DNA of 37,677 bases from DATFKA01 sp042095835 (GCA_042095835.1 JBELML010000050.1:1-37677), one strand, 5' to 3'; counted from the stretch's first letter, positions 1 through 9,141 are shown. Program-made: numbers and translations. The notes: generated by a model not told the origin, from the letters alone.

Positions 1-72
1 TAAATAACTCATTCTATAAATTTCTGCTGGAATTCTTTACTTTTAGGTTCTAATCATCATGTATATAATAGT

Positions 73-1431
73 ATGGCAAAGGTTGACCCTAAGAAGTTGA
101 AAGCAAAGCTTGGCAAAAAGACCGCCTCAAGTGATCTGCGTAAAGGATTAAGTGATAGTGGCATTCGTAAAACGCCCCCACGTAAAGGAGGGGTATCCTC
201 TGTTTTGCGAAATGTCTCCCAAGAGGACCCGAAGGACTTGGTAAAGAACTTCATGATGGTTCCTATTGAGCAGATTTCTCCTAATAAATACCAGCCACGG
301 CAGGATTTTGAAGAGGAAGCCCTACAACAACTAGCAGATTCCATTAAGGAGTTTGGTGTAATCCAGCCCATCACCGTCCGTGCTGATGAGCAGTATGAAG
401 CTTTCATGATTATTTCTGGAGAGCGGAGATGGAGAGCTAGCCAAATAGCTGGTCTGACAGAGATCCCAGCTTATATCCGTACCCCTGAAGATCAGGAGAT
501 GGCAGAGATGGCATTGGTGGAAAACCTATACCGAGAAGACCTCAATCCTCTGGAGATCGCCATCACCTACGATCGCTTAATGACTGAGTTTGAACTCACT
601 CATCAGGAACTCGCTAAACGTGTTGAAAAAGGTAGAGCGACTATCACCAATTTTATTCGATTACTAAAATTGAGTGCTTTGCCTAAATCTAAATTAAGAG
701 ATGGCGGCATCTCTATGGGGCACGCTAAAGCCATTTTAGGAATTGGAGACAAAGTCAATTTGCAAGACCAACTTTGTGAGGAGATCATTACAGAAAACCT
801 CTCCGTTAGAGAAGCTGAAAAAAGAGCTAGCATTTATAAAAACGACATCTACGCTAAGCTTTTTTCTACAGCCCAAGAGCATTGGATCAAGGGGCTTTTA
901 GATGCTGAAAAAGCCAATCTATTAGTCACCGTAGATGAACAATTTGCTCAAAATAAATTGGCGGGCTTATTGATAGAAAAGGATATTTTTGAATCAGATG
1001 CTCGGGAAATTATTGAATTTTTTCAAAGCGCGGCCTACCAAAAAGATTTAGCAACGGAGGTCCGCCATTTGTTCCTGGATGGAAAATTAAACCTAGAGCA
1101 GACAGAAGCTTTAGCCGAAGTGTCTGACAAAGAGAAGCAGAGCAGAATTGCTAAAAATTTCCTATCTAAATTGAGGCCTCCCAACCAGTCCGAACTTCAT
1201 AAACTAATCGCTAATTCATCTAAGAAAAAAGTGGCCAAAAAACCTAATAACCTTCCTCCCGTTTATCAAAAAATACAAGATAAATTGAGAGAAAAAGTAG
1301 GTTCTGGCAATATCAGTGTACAACTACAATCAGAGGAAAAAGGTATGGGCAAGATTGTACTCAAATTCGAAGATAGTGCCCAACTTAATCAAATTTTGGA
1401 CTACTTAGACATCATCGATGATATCAATTAA
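73..1431 (+). CDS. parB: Chromosome-partitioning protein ParB (ParB/RepB/Spo0J family) with long linker insert
   Basis: This is a chromosome segregation protein that binds parS DNA and works with ParA. Residues 1-60 are basic and low-complexity. The ParB/Srx CTPase domain starts near residue 63, with NKYQPRQDF at 71-79, the CTP-binding GERRWRAS at 116-123 and ENLYREDLNPLE at 150-161. A helix-turn-helix region follows (about 165-200), then ISMGHAKAILGI at 213-224. Residues about 393-452 resemble the usual C-terminal dimerisation domain (KLREKVG...GKIVLKF). At 452 residues it is much longer than the usual roughly 300; the excess is a helical stretch at about 256-392. The ATG at 73 is the natural start. 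parA may lie just upstream, outside the window. No parS-like palindrome was found here. Identity is secure; the role of the insert is unknown. Confidence 0.95.
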   Translation: MAKVDPKKLKAKLGKKTASSDLRKGLSDSGIRKTPPRKGGVSSVLRNVSQEDPKDLVKNFMMVPIEQISPNKYQPRQDFEEEALQQLADSIKEFGVIQPITVRADEQYEAFMIISGERRWRASQIAGLTEIPAYIRTPEDQEMAEMALVENLYREDLNPLEIAITYDRLMTEFELTHQELAKRVEKGRATITNFIRLLKLSALPKSKLRDGGISMGHAKAILGIGDKVNLQDQLCEEIITENLSVREAEKRASIYKNDIYAKLFSTAQEHWIKGLLDAEKANLLVTVDEQFAQNKLAGLLIEKDIFESDAREIIEFFQSAAYQKDLATEVRHLFLDGKLNLEQTEALAEVSDKEKQSRIAKNFLSKLRPPNQSELHKLIANSSKKKVAKKPNNLPPVYQKIQDKLREKVGSGNISVQLQSEEKGMGKIVLKFEDSAQLNQILDYLDIIDDIN

Positions 1432-1479
1432 TCTACTTCTTCAAGACACAAAATCGGGCCCAGTTACGTTTATTAAATT

Positions 1480-2067
1480 ATGAAGAAACTTCTATTAAGT
1501 TTGATTTTGGTGTTTTCCTTTGCTTTTCTAAGCCTAGGACAGGAAGCAGTTATTCCAAGGGACTCGATCAATATGCAGGTCAATACCAAAGGTTTTTTCA
1601 AATACGACGAGTTCAATAAACCTATTCCTAGTAAATCGATCAAATACTCTCTGATTTTACCAGGTATGGGGCAACTTTATAATCGCAGATGGTGGAAGCT
1701 TCCGCTAGTGTATGGTGCGATTGGTGGTCTGTATTATGCGATTGATTATAATCAAGATTTATACCGGCGCTTCCGTGATGCTTTGGAATTAGAATTGCTT
1801 GGTGAAGCGCATGAATTCACAGATAACGGTCTCAGCAGTACCTCTTTGCGTACTTTCCGAGACACCTATGATCGCTATACTCAACTCTCCTACATGGGAA
1901 CTATCTTATTATATGGAGTGATTGCCATAGAATCTTTCGTAGATGGTCACCTCATCAACTTCGACATCAGCGATGATCTGAGCATGCAAGTTGATCCAAG
2001 AATAATCTCAGATCCAATATCAAATAGAAATACCATTGGGCTTGGAGTTGTTATTTCTATTAACTAG
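1480..2067 (+). CDS. DUF5683-like membrane protein
   Basis: A 195-residue protein with a signal peptide (MKKLLLSLILVFSFAFLSLG, cleaved around the following Gln). It has a short hydrophobic segment rich in Gly and aromatic residues (KYSLILPGMGQLYNRRWWK, then VYGAIGGLYYAIDYN) and a second hydrophobic segment (MGTILLYGVIAIESFVDGHL). The pattern PGxGQxYNRRWWK is typical of the DUF5683 proteins that Bacteroidota carry next to parB, and that placement holds here: the gene starts 48 bases after parB ends. It probably sits in the envelope with two or three membrane passes. Its biochemical role is unknown. The likely operon with parB suggests co-expression but does not prove a role in segregation. Confidence 0.8.
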   Translation: MKKLLLSLILVFSFAFLSLGQEAVIPRDSINMQVNTKGFFKYDEFNKPIPSKSIKYSLILPGMGQLYNRRWWKLPLVYGAIGGLYYAIDYNQDLYRRFRDALELELLGEAHEFTDNGLSSTSLRTFRDTYDRYTQLSYMGTILLYGVIAIESFVDGHLINFDISDDLSMQVDPRIISDPISNRNTIGLGVVISIN

Positions 2068-2129
2068 TCATCATCATACTGCTACTCTATATTACAATAG
2101 CAATACTTCAAAACTTCATCACTTAACAA

Positions 2130-3974
2130 ATGCCAAGTCAATCAAAAGTTTTTCATCTTGGAATCGCGATGGCGGGAGCTGTTTCAGCTGGTGCCTATAC
2201 TGCAGGAGTAATGGATTATTTACTAGAAACCCTGCAACGTTGGCAAGAAGCCAAAGACAAGAATAAAGAATTAGGTGAAGATCACCCGGAGTACGATCCT
2301 TCCATTCCTATGCATGATGTGGTCATTGACGTAATGGGTGGTTCCTCCGCAGGTGGAATGACCGCAGCTATTACCGCATTAGGACTATTCGAGGGCGTGA
2401 ATCTAAAAGAGTGGGATCCCAATAAAAAACGGCTGTACGATTCTTGGGTTAATCTAAACGACAATGCTACTGACCTACTCACTATTGAACAGTTGCTAGA
2501 TACTTCTGATATTGAGAAGATCGGAGAGTTGCCTTCTCTACTAAACTCTACTGCCATTGACCAAATTGCAGATAGAGCCCGTCACCTATTTAAGACCGAT
2601 CAACTTCCTCCTTATATTGCAAAAGATATGGAGGTGATCCTGACGATCACTTCCTTACGGGGGATACCGATTGCGGTCAATTTTTTTGATAAAAAGAAAT
2701 CAAAGAAAAAACAAGAAGAGCAAAACGAGGCAGATCAGTTGCCAGCGCATAAAATGTATCTTCATAAAGGAGTAGCCCATTTCAAACTTGACCTAGATGG
2801 GACAGGTACCCCAAAACACACGGTACCTTTTCATCCTGAAAATGAATCCTTGAAGGACCTATTATTGGATTGTGCTAAAGCCACTGGCGCTTTCCCAATC
2901 GGCCTCAAGGCTCGCAAGCTGGAGGGCATTCATTTGGATTATGTCAAAAACATGGTCTACAGAATGTTTGGCATCGAACACTCTGAGGACGATCCAGAAG
3001 TCCAGGCGGTAGAGATTCAATCATCATCCAACCCCTTCAATTTGGTCGCTGTTGATGGTGGCACGGTCAATAATGAACCCTTCGGAGAGATTATTAAAGC
3101 TTTGGAAGAGCGATGTGCTTATGAGGGAGACAACCATGCAGTCATCATGATTGATCCATTCCCTAACTTTGGAAAACAAGAACCCAAAGAAGAAGAGATC
3201 AGGCATCCAAGTAATGTCATTGAATTATTACCAAGCCTCTTAGGCGCTATACGCGCTCAGGCAATGGTCAAAGAAAGAGAGATCGTACAAGGTCTTTCTA
3301 GTGATCACAAAAGAAAAATGATCTTCCCAAAAAAGAAGAATGATCCCTACCCTATTGCGAGCGGTGCTTTAGATGGATTCGGTGGTTTCTTTTCAAGAGA
3401 GTTTAGAGAACATGACTACCTCTTAGGTCGCCGCAACTGCCAAAGGTTTTTGCGTAAGCACCTTAGTATCAATATCAAAAACGCCAGCGAGCATAGCTTC
3501 TTTTCAGACTGGAAAGCTGATGGTAGCGACGCCCGCCACAATCGTTTCTTTGTAAAACATGATGAGGAGGGCAAAGCAGGTGCTTACCCAATCATACCGG
3601 ACTTAGGTATAGAAGCTATGAGTAGGGAGCTATTCTATGATCCCTATGAAAAGGAGCCTCCAAAGCCAACACTAGACCCTCAAACAATTATAGACCTAGA
3701 TCCACTTATCCAGAAAAGGATTAGAAAGATTGCTAAGTACTTCTTTACTACGAATCAGACTACGGTCGATCATCATACTGAAGAAACCAGATCTTATGTA
3801 AAGAACCTAATGGATCAACACTTTAAAAAGGGGAATTTCTTTTCAAAATGGATTTCTAGGCAAGCGGTCAAACTTTGGAATGGTCCTGGCACCAGGGTTT
3901 TAGGTAAGAGAGTGTCCAAAATGGTCATTGGTGAAATTCTATTGGACTTCAAGAAGCGGGGACTTTTAAAGTAA
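2130..3974 (+). CDS. Patatin-like phospholipase
   Basis: A serine lipid hydrolase of the patatin family. The glycine-rich oxyanion-hole segment is at residues 11-27 (GIAMAGAVSAGAYTAGV), the nucleophile elbow G71-S-S73-A-G75 gives Ser73 as catalytic serine, and the DGG motif of the Ser-Asp dyad gives Asp309 (AVDGGTVNNEP). No signal peptide is visible, so it is probably cytoplasmic or peripherally membrane-bound. At 614 residues it is roughly twice a minimal patatin domain. The segment between Ser73 and Asp309 is long and contains a Lys-rich stretch near 188-200; the last 250 residues have no motif I recognise. It starts 62 bases after the DUF5683-like gene, possibly in the same transcript. Its substrate cannot be read from the sequence. 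Confidence 0.88.
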   Translation: MPSQSKVFHLGIAMAGAVSAGAYTAGVMDYLLETLQRWQEAKDKNKELGEDHPEYDPSIPMHDVVIDVMGGSSAGGMTAAITALGLFEGVNLKEWDPNKKRLYDSWVNLNDNATDLLTIEQLLDTSDIEKIGELPSLLNSTAIDQIADRARHLFKTDQLPPYIAKDMEVILTITSLRGIPIAVNFFDKKKSKKKQEEQNEADQLPAHKMYLHKGVAHFKLDLDGTGTPKHTVPFHPENESLKDLLLDCAKATGAFPIGLKARKLEGIHLDYVKNMVYRMFGIEHSEDDPEVQAVEIQSSSNPFNLVAVDGGTVNNEPFGEIIKALEERCAYEGDNHAVIMIDPFPNFGKQEPKEEEIRHPSNVIELLPSLLGAIRAQAMVKEREIVQGLSSDHKRKMIFPKKKNDPYPIASGALDGFGGFFSREFREHDYLLGRRNCQRFLRKHLSINIKNASEHSFFSDWKADGSDARHNRFFVKHDEEGKAGAYPIIPDLGIEAMSRELFYDPYEKEPPKPTLDPQTIIDLDPLIQKRIRKIAKYFFTTNQTTVDHHTEETRSYVKNLMDQHFKKGNFFSKWISRQAVKLWNGPGTRVLGKRVSKMVIGEILLDFKKRGLLK

Positions 3975-4051
3975 GCGCAATAGACTGGTGTGCTTTCTCT
4001 TACATTGAAAGTTAGTATTCTGCGAACTTTGATACACCCAGAATAAATTAC

Positions 4052-5344
4052 TTAAGCTTTAAGAAAATTGCTTAACCTCGTCATGGCTACTTGCAAATGA
4101 CTGAGCGGCACTGCCGTAAAAACTATTCTAAACAAACCATTTTTAGGGTGACCAAAACCTATACCTGGTGTTAAAAGGATTCCGGTTTTGTGGTATATGT
4201 CTAACCAAAGTTGTTGTTCTCCTTCCTCCGTATTTTCTTGAAGATATTTTGAAAAATCAGCCCAAACAAAGAAGCTCCCTTTGCTTGGTAGAAAAGGTAT
4301 TTTTAGCTGCTTTAGACATTGAATCATGAATTGATAGCTCTGATTGAGTCGTCTTGTGTTTTCGGTGAGATAGGCATCTACAAATGCTGAATCTTTTAAA
4401 AGCTCAGCCAAAGCCCACTGTGCGAGATTGGAAACCATGTGAGGCACATTGGTATTGGCATAGCCTCTAAGAAAAGCTTCATTCATTGAGTAGACAACAC
4501 CAATTCTAAAACCCGACATCGCAAAATCTTTTGAAAAGGCATACCAAAGGTGTAGATAATCACTCTGAAACTCCCCTATTATTTTCGCAAAGGAAACGTA
4601 GGTTTCCTTATCATTATCTGGTGTATCCATCAAGGAAAGTCCATAAATTTCGTTGACAATCAAGTGGATCTTGCGTTGGACACACCATTCTGCAAAGCTT
4701 CGAAGTTGAGCTGCTGTGTATCGACAACCGGTGGGATTATCGGGAGAGGTTAGCAACAAGATTTTAAAACCTTTCCCCTGCGCATGCAAGTCCATCCAAG
4801 CTTTTTCTAGTAAATCTATACTTAAAGGCGCCTTTGATCCAACTTCATGCAAGTCGAAGTGGGTAGGTAAATCATGACGTTGCATTCCACTTTTGATACC
4901 CAAATCGTTGGTATAAGTGGGGTAAGCTGGAGCTGGTATAACCACTACATCACCAGGATTCGCCAAAACAAAAGAAGAAACCTCAATAATAGCAGCAGCC
5001 CCAGCAGACAAGCCAATGTGGTCAGAATCAATAGGGCATTGACAGAGGTATTCTTCCATAAATTGTGCGATTACGGTCCTTACTTCCGGGTGCCCCATAG
5101 TACTAGTATAGGCCAAAGCCCAATCGGGTATCTCTTTTTGTTGCAGGAGGGAGGTCAGTTGTGCTTTGATTAAAGGAGCACTCAAATTATTTTCAGCAAC
5201 ATTTAAGGGAAAGGTGCCATCTGGGTTTTCAATAGGTGTATAAATGTTCTGAATAGCTTCCATGAAGATCTCAAAATCTATTCTTGCTGGATTCTCAGCT
5301 TGCTCATTTCCTCTTTGAGAAAGGCTAGTATTTTCCATTGTCAT
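4052..5344 (-). CDS. PLP-dependent aminotransferase class I/II (ACC-synthase-like)
   Basis: A fold-type I pyridoxal-phosphate enzyme. Visible motifs are LSAGAAAIIEVSSFVLANPGD (cofactor phosphate region), PAPAYPTY, SPDNPTG (Asn and Asp around the pyridine ring), IVNEIYG, and SKDFAMSGFRIG, whose lysine (residue 272 from the chosen start) should form the Schiff base; the Arg of FRIG and the C-terminal FRIVF agree with the family. The layout is closest to the ACC-synthase/alanine-type subgroup, but the substrate cannot be assigned. The frame stays open up to a TTG at 5410; the ATG at 5344, or the one at 5338, is a better start and gives about 430 residues. It converges with the patatin gene and diverges from the ankyrin gene, and seems to be its own transcription unit. 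Confidence 0.9.
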   Translation of the reverse strand: MTMENTSLSQRGNEQAENPARIDFEIFMEAIQNIYTPIENPDGTFPLNVAENNLSAPLIKAQLTSLLQQKEIPDWALAYTSTMGHPEVRTVIAQFMEEYLCQCPIDSDHIGLSAGAAAIIEVSSFVLANPGDVVVIPAPAYPTYTNDLGIKSGMQRHDLPTHFDLHEVGSKAPLSIDLLEKAWMDLHAQGKGFKILLLTSPDNPTGCRYTAAQLRSFAEWCVQRKIHLIVNEIYGLSLMDTPDNDKETYVSFAKIIGEFQSDYLHLWYAFSKDFAMSGFRIGVVYSMNEAFLRGYANTNVPHMVSNLAQWALAELLKDSAFVDAYLTENTRRLNQSYQFMIQCLKQLKIPFLPSKGSFFVWADFSKYLQENTEEGEQQLWLDIYHKTGILLTPGIGFGHPKNGLFRIVFTAVPLSHLQVAMTRLSNFLKA

Positions 5345-5674
5345 TCTTATTGCTTGTTGGGGGCTTAAAATAAGATTATTCTTTAAACCTTTAAACTTAG
5401 CAAAAAGCAAGAGTTTGTTTACACCAACCTAGCAGGCACTTTCATTACATACAGACTTTATCCAGCTTTGCAAGTTTGAATGATTTTCAATTAATACACT
5501 TTATTAGAAATCATTTTCTATAAACTTGACATTATTGAAAATAATATATATTTTTATGGAGTAATATCAAAACTAAATCGAAACAATTTTCTAATTAGAA
5601 TCAAAATCTAAAACAAAACCCATTTTTTCCCTTCCACATTAGCACGCTATAATAGATTAAAATTTGAACCGTCT

Positions 5675-5714
5675 TTGTATTGCATAAAGAATTAAAATTC
5701 AAGAATCAATACAA
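5675..5714. promoter_or_regulatory. Nested symmetric palindrome in divergent intergenic region
   Basis: The outer arms TTGTATTG (5675-5682) and CAATACAA (5707-5714) are perfect inverted repeats. Centred between them is a second hairpin, GAATT-aa-AATTC (5689-5700), with exactly six bases on each side. It lies in the AT-rich space of about 470 bases (5345-5813) between the divergent aminotransferase and ankyrin genes. It could be an operator or a structured leader of the ankyrin gene. Nothing else clear was seen in this gap apart from general AT-richness. Confidence 0.4.
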
Positions 5715-5813
5715 TGCAAGTTTTGTAAAGCAATTGTTTAAGAATGCTTCTACCAATAATTGGTACTTCAATGGAGCTTTTTTGCGCAAGGCTTTATACC
5801 TAAACCTATAATA

Positions 5814-6062
5814 ATGTCAATTAATAAATCTAACCTACAGTCCAGTTTGGACACCCTATTAAGTGGTGCCAGGATGGTTTCTAGTAAGCTAAGAGTTCTA
5901 CAACTAGACGGGCCTACAGATCAGGATCCTAATACAGATGCTTATACAGGTAAAATTCAGTTGTTTGATAATGAGATGAATCTAGAGCTAAATACGAAGA
6001 AGCAAGATCAATCTCTGATTTCCCTGAGCGCTACAATGGAGGCGATGCTACTTACGCCTTGA
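5814..6062 (+). CDS. N-terminal fragment of the frameshifted ankyrin-repeat protein
   Basis: This is the first reading frame of a split gene. It starts at the ATG at 5814 and stops at 6060-6062. The first 50-odd codons (MSINKSNLQSSLDTLLSGAR... to ...GKIQLFDNE) look like real protein. After about 5975 the sequence reads more naturally in the frame one base back, which gives DESRAKYEEARSISDFPERY and runs on without a stop into the large ankyrin ORF. The last 28 codons of this frame are therefore probably not native. The frame extends upstream to a TTG at 5760, but the ATG at 5814 is preferred. See the downstream entry for function. Confidence 0.6.
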   Translation: MSINKSNLQSSLDTLLSGARMVSSKLRVLQLDGPTDQDPNTDAYTGKIQLFDNEMNLELNTKKQDQSLISLSATMEAMLLTP

Positions 6063-8266
6063 CCAAGGCCATAGCACTCGATCCTAATTTAAGTATCTCC
6101 AATTGGTTAAAGATCATAAAAGCCTGTTTAAGTTTTAAAGCAAAACCTAAAGCAGCCATCAGTTATGCCATAGCCAATAAGAGCATAAATTTACTTGAAT
6201 ACCTTTTCAAAACCAATAAAAATCAATACACAGCCAAGGCTTCCAATGCTTTAAGAACGCTGATCTTGGACACCATAGTAAACGCAGGGGAAGACACTCC
6301 TCTTGTCTCCCAAATGGCTACCCTACTTATTGAAGGTGGAGCCAATCCCAACTATTCAGTTACTGTACCTGAGACCAGTAGAATACCTAGGTTGAAAGGT
6401 CAAACCATATCATTCTTAGAGGCCGCAGGAGAATTAAAACACTATCTACTTGTGGATAGTCTATTGATTACTAAGGACCAAACAGGTTTACTGCCAACCA
6501 ATCCAGCATCAGGGGTCTTTTTGGCTATACAAAATAGGGATTCGTCCTTGTTAAGTAAGATTACGGATAAGTTTGATTTAGCAGATGGTAATAACTATGT
6601 AGAAAGTGCAGTAAGTTTAGGGCCTAATCACCCACTTCTGAAGGCGCTTTTAAATCATCAAGCTGTGGCAAGTACCAAAGCCTTAGATATCGCTTATAGC
6701 AAGCAGGATTTGCAAGCTATCGAAGACATGGTCCGTATTGGTCAAGCGGTAGGTACTCCGGAATTAATGAATAAATTAATTGCTCAAGATGCTAAGGATA
6801 TATTGCGTATTCTACGAACAACGACTACACCCGATAACAGTAATTTTCAGGCCGCAGCCCTGCAAAATGACAATGAACTCTTTGACATTTTGGTAGCTAG
6901 CAATGGACAGATTAAAGAGGTAAAACCACTGGAAATTGCCATCAATAATCGAAATGAACATATCCTAAAACAAGGCTTATCCATTGGTTGGCCGGTAAGA
7001 GGTGCTATAGCCACTGAAGCGATCTTCATTGCTATTGAAGCCGCCTGGGATGTAGGTATTATAGCCTGTTTGACGTATGGAGCGCGGCCGGTGCCAGCTG
7101 TGAGTTTTGCCATTCAACAAGGCAATCGAGATTTATTGGAAAATATCCTGACGAATTACAATGGAGACGCTGATCGGGCATTGGCAGAAGCATTACTGTA
7201 TGATCAAGATGCGCTTTTAGAAACCATTTTATCCGCAGGGGCTGATCCTAACCTTCAATTATCTCAGGTAGCTTCCACAGGAATTGAATCTCGCGTTCGT
7301 ATTCTGGTAGACCAAAAGGGTAATCCTGCACTTGCTATGATGGGAACTATTCAGCATCAAAATCCACCATTAGTAGCGTATTTGATTGCAAAGGGAGCTG
7401 ACGCTACACCAAGATGGTATCTGGAGTTAGCCTTGGAGCTACAAAACACCGCAATTGTAGATATACTTTTACAAAATGGCGCAGACCCAAGAGGCTTACT
7501 TGAATTGCCCGTTAAAAATTTAAACAACGAAATTGTTCGTTTAATGCTCAAGCGGATCCAACCTGATGACGAACAAAAAGCAGAAGCTACCGAAGGTTTA
7601 GGCGTACATCTAAAGTATGGAAACGGGGAAATGCTTAAGGTATTTATCATGTTCAATGCTGACTTAAACAAGCACCTTAATGAAGCTAGCAGGAGAGATG
7701 GCCAATTGAAGGTTGTTGAGGAGTTAGTACAACAGGGAGCAGATTCCAATGCGGCTACCCTAGGAGCTGTGGAAGGGAACCAAATAGAAATCTTACATTA
7801 TTTGTTGAAACAAGGAGCTGAATTCAATACCATAAAATTTGTACAAACAAGCATTGAAAAGGAATTTCCTGCTATCCTCCATGAACTAGTTCGATATGGA
7901 GCTCGAATGGATTCCGTTTTGTTAGCGGGGAACACCTATCTTCACTTAGCAGCAAATAAGGATACAGCAGAACAGCTCGTAAAAGAATTACTCGTCGGCT
8001 ACGCAAAAATTCAACCTGACTTCAAAAGGTTGGCGCTGATTAATCAAAAAAATGATGCTGGAGACAGCCCACTTCATATTGCGGTTGCATTGGGAGCTGA
8101 TAATTTTGAAACCGTTAAATTACTAGTAGAAGCTGGAGCAGATGTAAATGCCACCAACGGAGATAATCGCAAAGTTCTTTATGTTGCCCACAGCCATAAA
8201 GTCGTCGACTTCTTGAAAAGTCATGGTGCACAAGGTCGTACACCTAGAGTCAATTTAGAGTCCTAA
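6059..8266 (+). CDS. Ankyrin-repeat protein (main part, after frameshift)
   Basis: This is a long solenoid of ankyrin-like repeats that probably mediates protein-protein contacts. Typical units are LLIEGGANPNYS, LLETILSAGADPNLQLS, LVAYLIAKGADATPR, IVDILLQNGADPRG, and near the end GDSPLHIAVALGADNFE followed by VKLLVEAGADVNATN, the most canonical repeat. No signal peptide is visible. The nominal start is a TTG at 6059 inside a frame already open from 5975, and no ATG follows for many codons. The true protein therefore most likely begins at 5814 and needs a -1 frame change between 5975 and 6062 (about 817 residues in total). A perfect 14-bp hairpin follows the stop. The partner or pathway is unknown. 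Confidence 0.85.
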   Translation: MTKAIALDPNLSISNWLKIIKACLSFKAKPKAAISYAIANKSINLLEYLFKTNKNQYTAKASNALRTLILDTIVNAGEDTPLVSQMATLLIEGGANPNYSVTVPETSRIPRLKGQTISFLEAAGELKHYLLVDSLLITKDQTGLLPTNPASGVFLAIQNRDSSLLSKITDKFDLADGNNYVESAVSLGPNHPLLKALLNHQAVASTKALDIAYSKQDLQAIEDMVRIGQAVGTPELMNKLIAQDAKDILRILRTTTTPDNSNFQAAALQNDNELFDILVASNGQIKEVKPLEIAINNRNEHILKQGLSIGWPVRGAIATEAIFIAIEAAWDVGIIACLTYGARPVPAVSFAIQQGNRDLLENILTNYNGDADRALAEALLYDQDALLETILSAGADPNLQLSQVASTGIESRVRILVDQKGNPALAMMGTIQHQNPPLVAYLIAKGADATPRWYLELALELQNTAIVDILLQNGADPRGLLELPVKNLNNEIVRLMLKRIQPDDEQKAEATEGLGVHLKYGNGEMLKVFIMFNADLNKHLNEASRRDGQLKVVEELVQQGADSNAATLGAVEGNQIEILHYLLKQGAEFNTIKFVQTSIEKEFPAILHELVRYGARMDSVLLAGNTYLHLAANKDTAEQLVKELLVGYAKIQPDFKRLALINQKNDAGDSPLHIAVALGADNFETVKLLVEAGADVNATNGDNRKVLYVAHSHKVVDFLKSHGAQGRTPRVNLES

Positions 8267-8298
8267 ACGAGTAAACCTTATTAAACTCAGGTATAAGT

Positions 8299-8334
8299 GT
8301 GCTAAATCATTGGTATTCAACAATGATTTAGCAC
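8299..8334. terminator. Bidirectional hairpin terminator between convergent genes
   Basis: A perfect 14-bp inverted repeat, GTGCTAAATCATTG (8299-8312) and its complement (8321-8334), with an 8-base loop. It lies between the convergent ankyrin (+) and OmpH/Skp (-) genes. There is no long T-run, so it may act as a shared mRNA 3' end rather than a classical Rho-independent terminator. Confidence 0.65.
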
Positions 8335-8356
8335 CTTACCTCTTACTTGGCCGATA

Positions 8357-8869
8357 TTACATCGCCGCCTTCACATCTTCAGTAGCATCGATACCACCTC
8401 CTAGATAGAGGAATAGCTTTTTATCGACGATATAGGCGTAGCCTTTTTCTTGAGCGACTTTGGCTAGAGCAGCATTGAAACTATCGACAATAGGTTGCGT
8501 AAGTTCTTGCTCTTTTTTACCCAATTCTTGGTCAGCAACAATCGCTTCTTTTTGCAATTCCAGCCTTTGATCTTTGATCTTTTGATCCTCCTCTGCTCTT
8601 TGTTTCGGAGATAACTCCCCATTCTTAACTTTATCTTGAATGTCCTGCACGTAGGCTTGGAAGGCAGCTTCTTTCTCTGCTAAATCTGCTTCAAGCGTTT
8701 CTCTTAGTGCTATTAATTGCTTATCCATTTCAAGCTTAGCAGGCAACTCGCTTAGTATTTTGTCGCCATCTACATAAGCGACTACCGTGCTGGTCTGAGC
8801 AGATACAAAACTAGAACCTAAAAGTACTAGGCAAATAGTTAAAAATGATACTGGTAATAACTTCTTCAT
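8357..8869 (-). CDS. OmpH/Skp family periplasmic chaperone
   Basis: A 170-residue periplasmic protein that would hold unfolded outer-membrane proteins in transit. It has a signal peptide (MKKLLPVSFLTICLVLLGSS, cleaved near FVSAQ), the family's short N-terminal strand with a tyrosine and aspartate (STVVAYVDGDKILSELP), a long charged coiled coil (about residues 45-125, rich in Glu, Lys and Gln) and the closing strand KGYAYIVDKKLFLYLGGG followed by ID.TEDV. The length and layout match the OmpH family (Pfam PF03938). It stands alone, converging with the ankyrin gene. A weak -7-like box, TATTTTCG, lies upstream on the minus strand (8915-8922). OmpH-family paralogues are common in Bacteroidota, so a specific client cannot be named. 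Confidence 0.92.
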   Translation of the reverse strand: MKKLLPVSFLTICLVLLGSSFVSAQTSTVVAYVDGDKILSELPAKLEMDKQLIALRETLEADLAEKEAAFQAYVQDIQDKVKNGELSPKQRAEEDQKIKDQRLELQKEAIVADQELGKKEQELTQPIVDSFNAALAKVAQEKGYAYIVDKKLFLYLGGGIDATEDVKAAM

Positions 8870-9026
8870 TACTCTGGTTTTATCTAATAGTTAATGTTTC
8901 TTTTTTAAACGGCACGAAAATACATCTTTTCAGGAGTTCAACTATCATTCGACGTATTCCCTAACTTTTTTTTAATACTAGAGTGGATTAAAAATACATT
9001 CCTTGCTGGCTATCAGCTTATTTGGC

Positions 9027-9044
9027 ATTATAATTGTTTATAAT
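9027..9044. promoter_or_regulatory. Palindromic site upstream of the FG-GAP gene
   Basis: ATTATAA-ttgt-TTATAAT is a perfect 7-bp inverted repeat with a 4-base centre, about 100 bases upstream of the ATG at 9142. Its form suits a dimeric regulator, but the composition is AT-rich, so chance is possible. Nothing else is supported in the 272-base gap between 8870 and 9141. Confidence 0.25.
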
Positions 9045-9141
9045 ATGACATAAACGCCCATACTGTAATTCACTTTACAAAGGGATTTTGTAATTCAAAT
9101 TGAATTCAACTATATTTCTCAGACACTTTTATTCTTCACCC

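Noticed and set aside
2036..2266. A 76-codon frame spanning the gap between the DUF5683-like and patatin genes
   Set aside because: It overlaps both neighbours in other frames and has no coding character; the patatin start at 2130 and its catalytic motifs are clear.
5760..5813. Start of the ankyrin gene at the TTG at 5760
   Set aside because: The ATG at 5814 gives a plausible N-terminus, and the 18 codons before it (LQWSFFAQGF...) look non-native.
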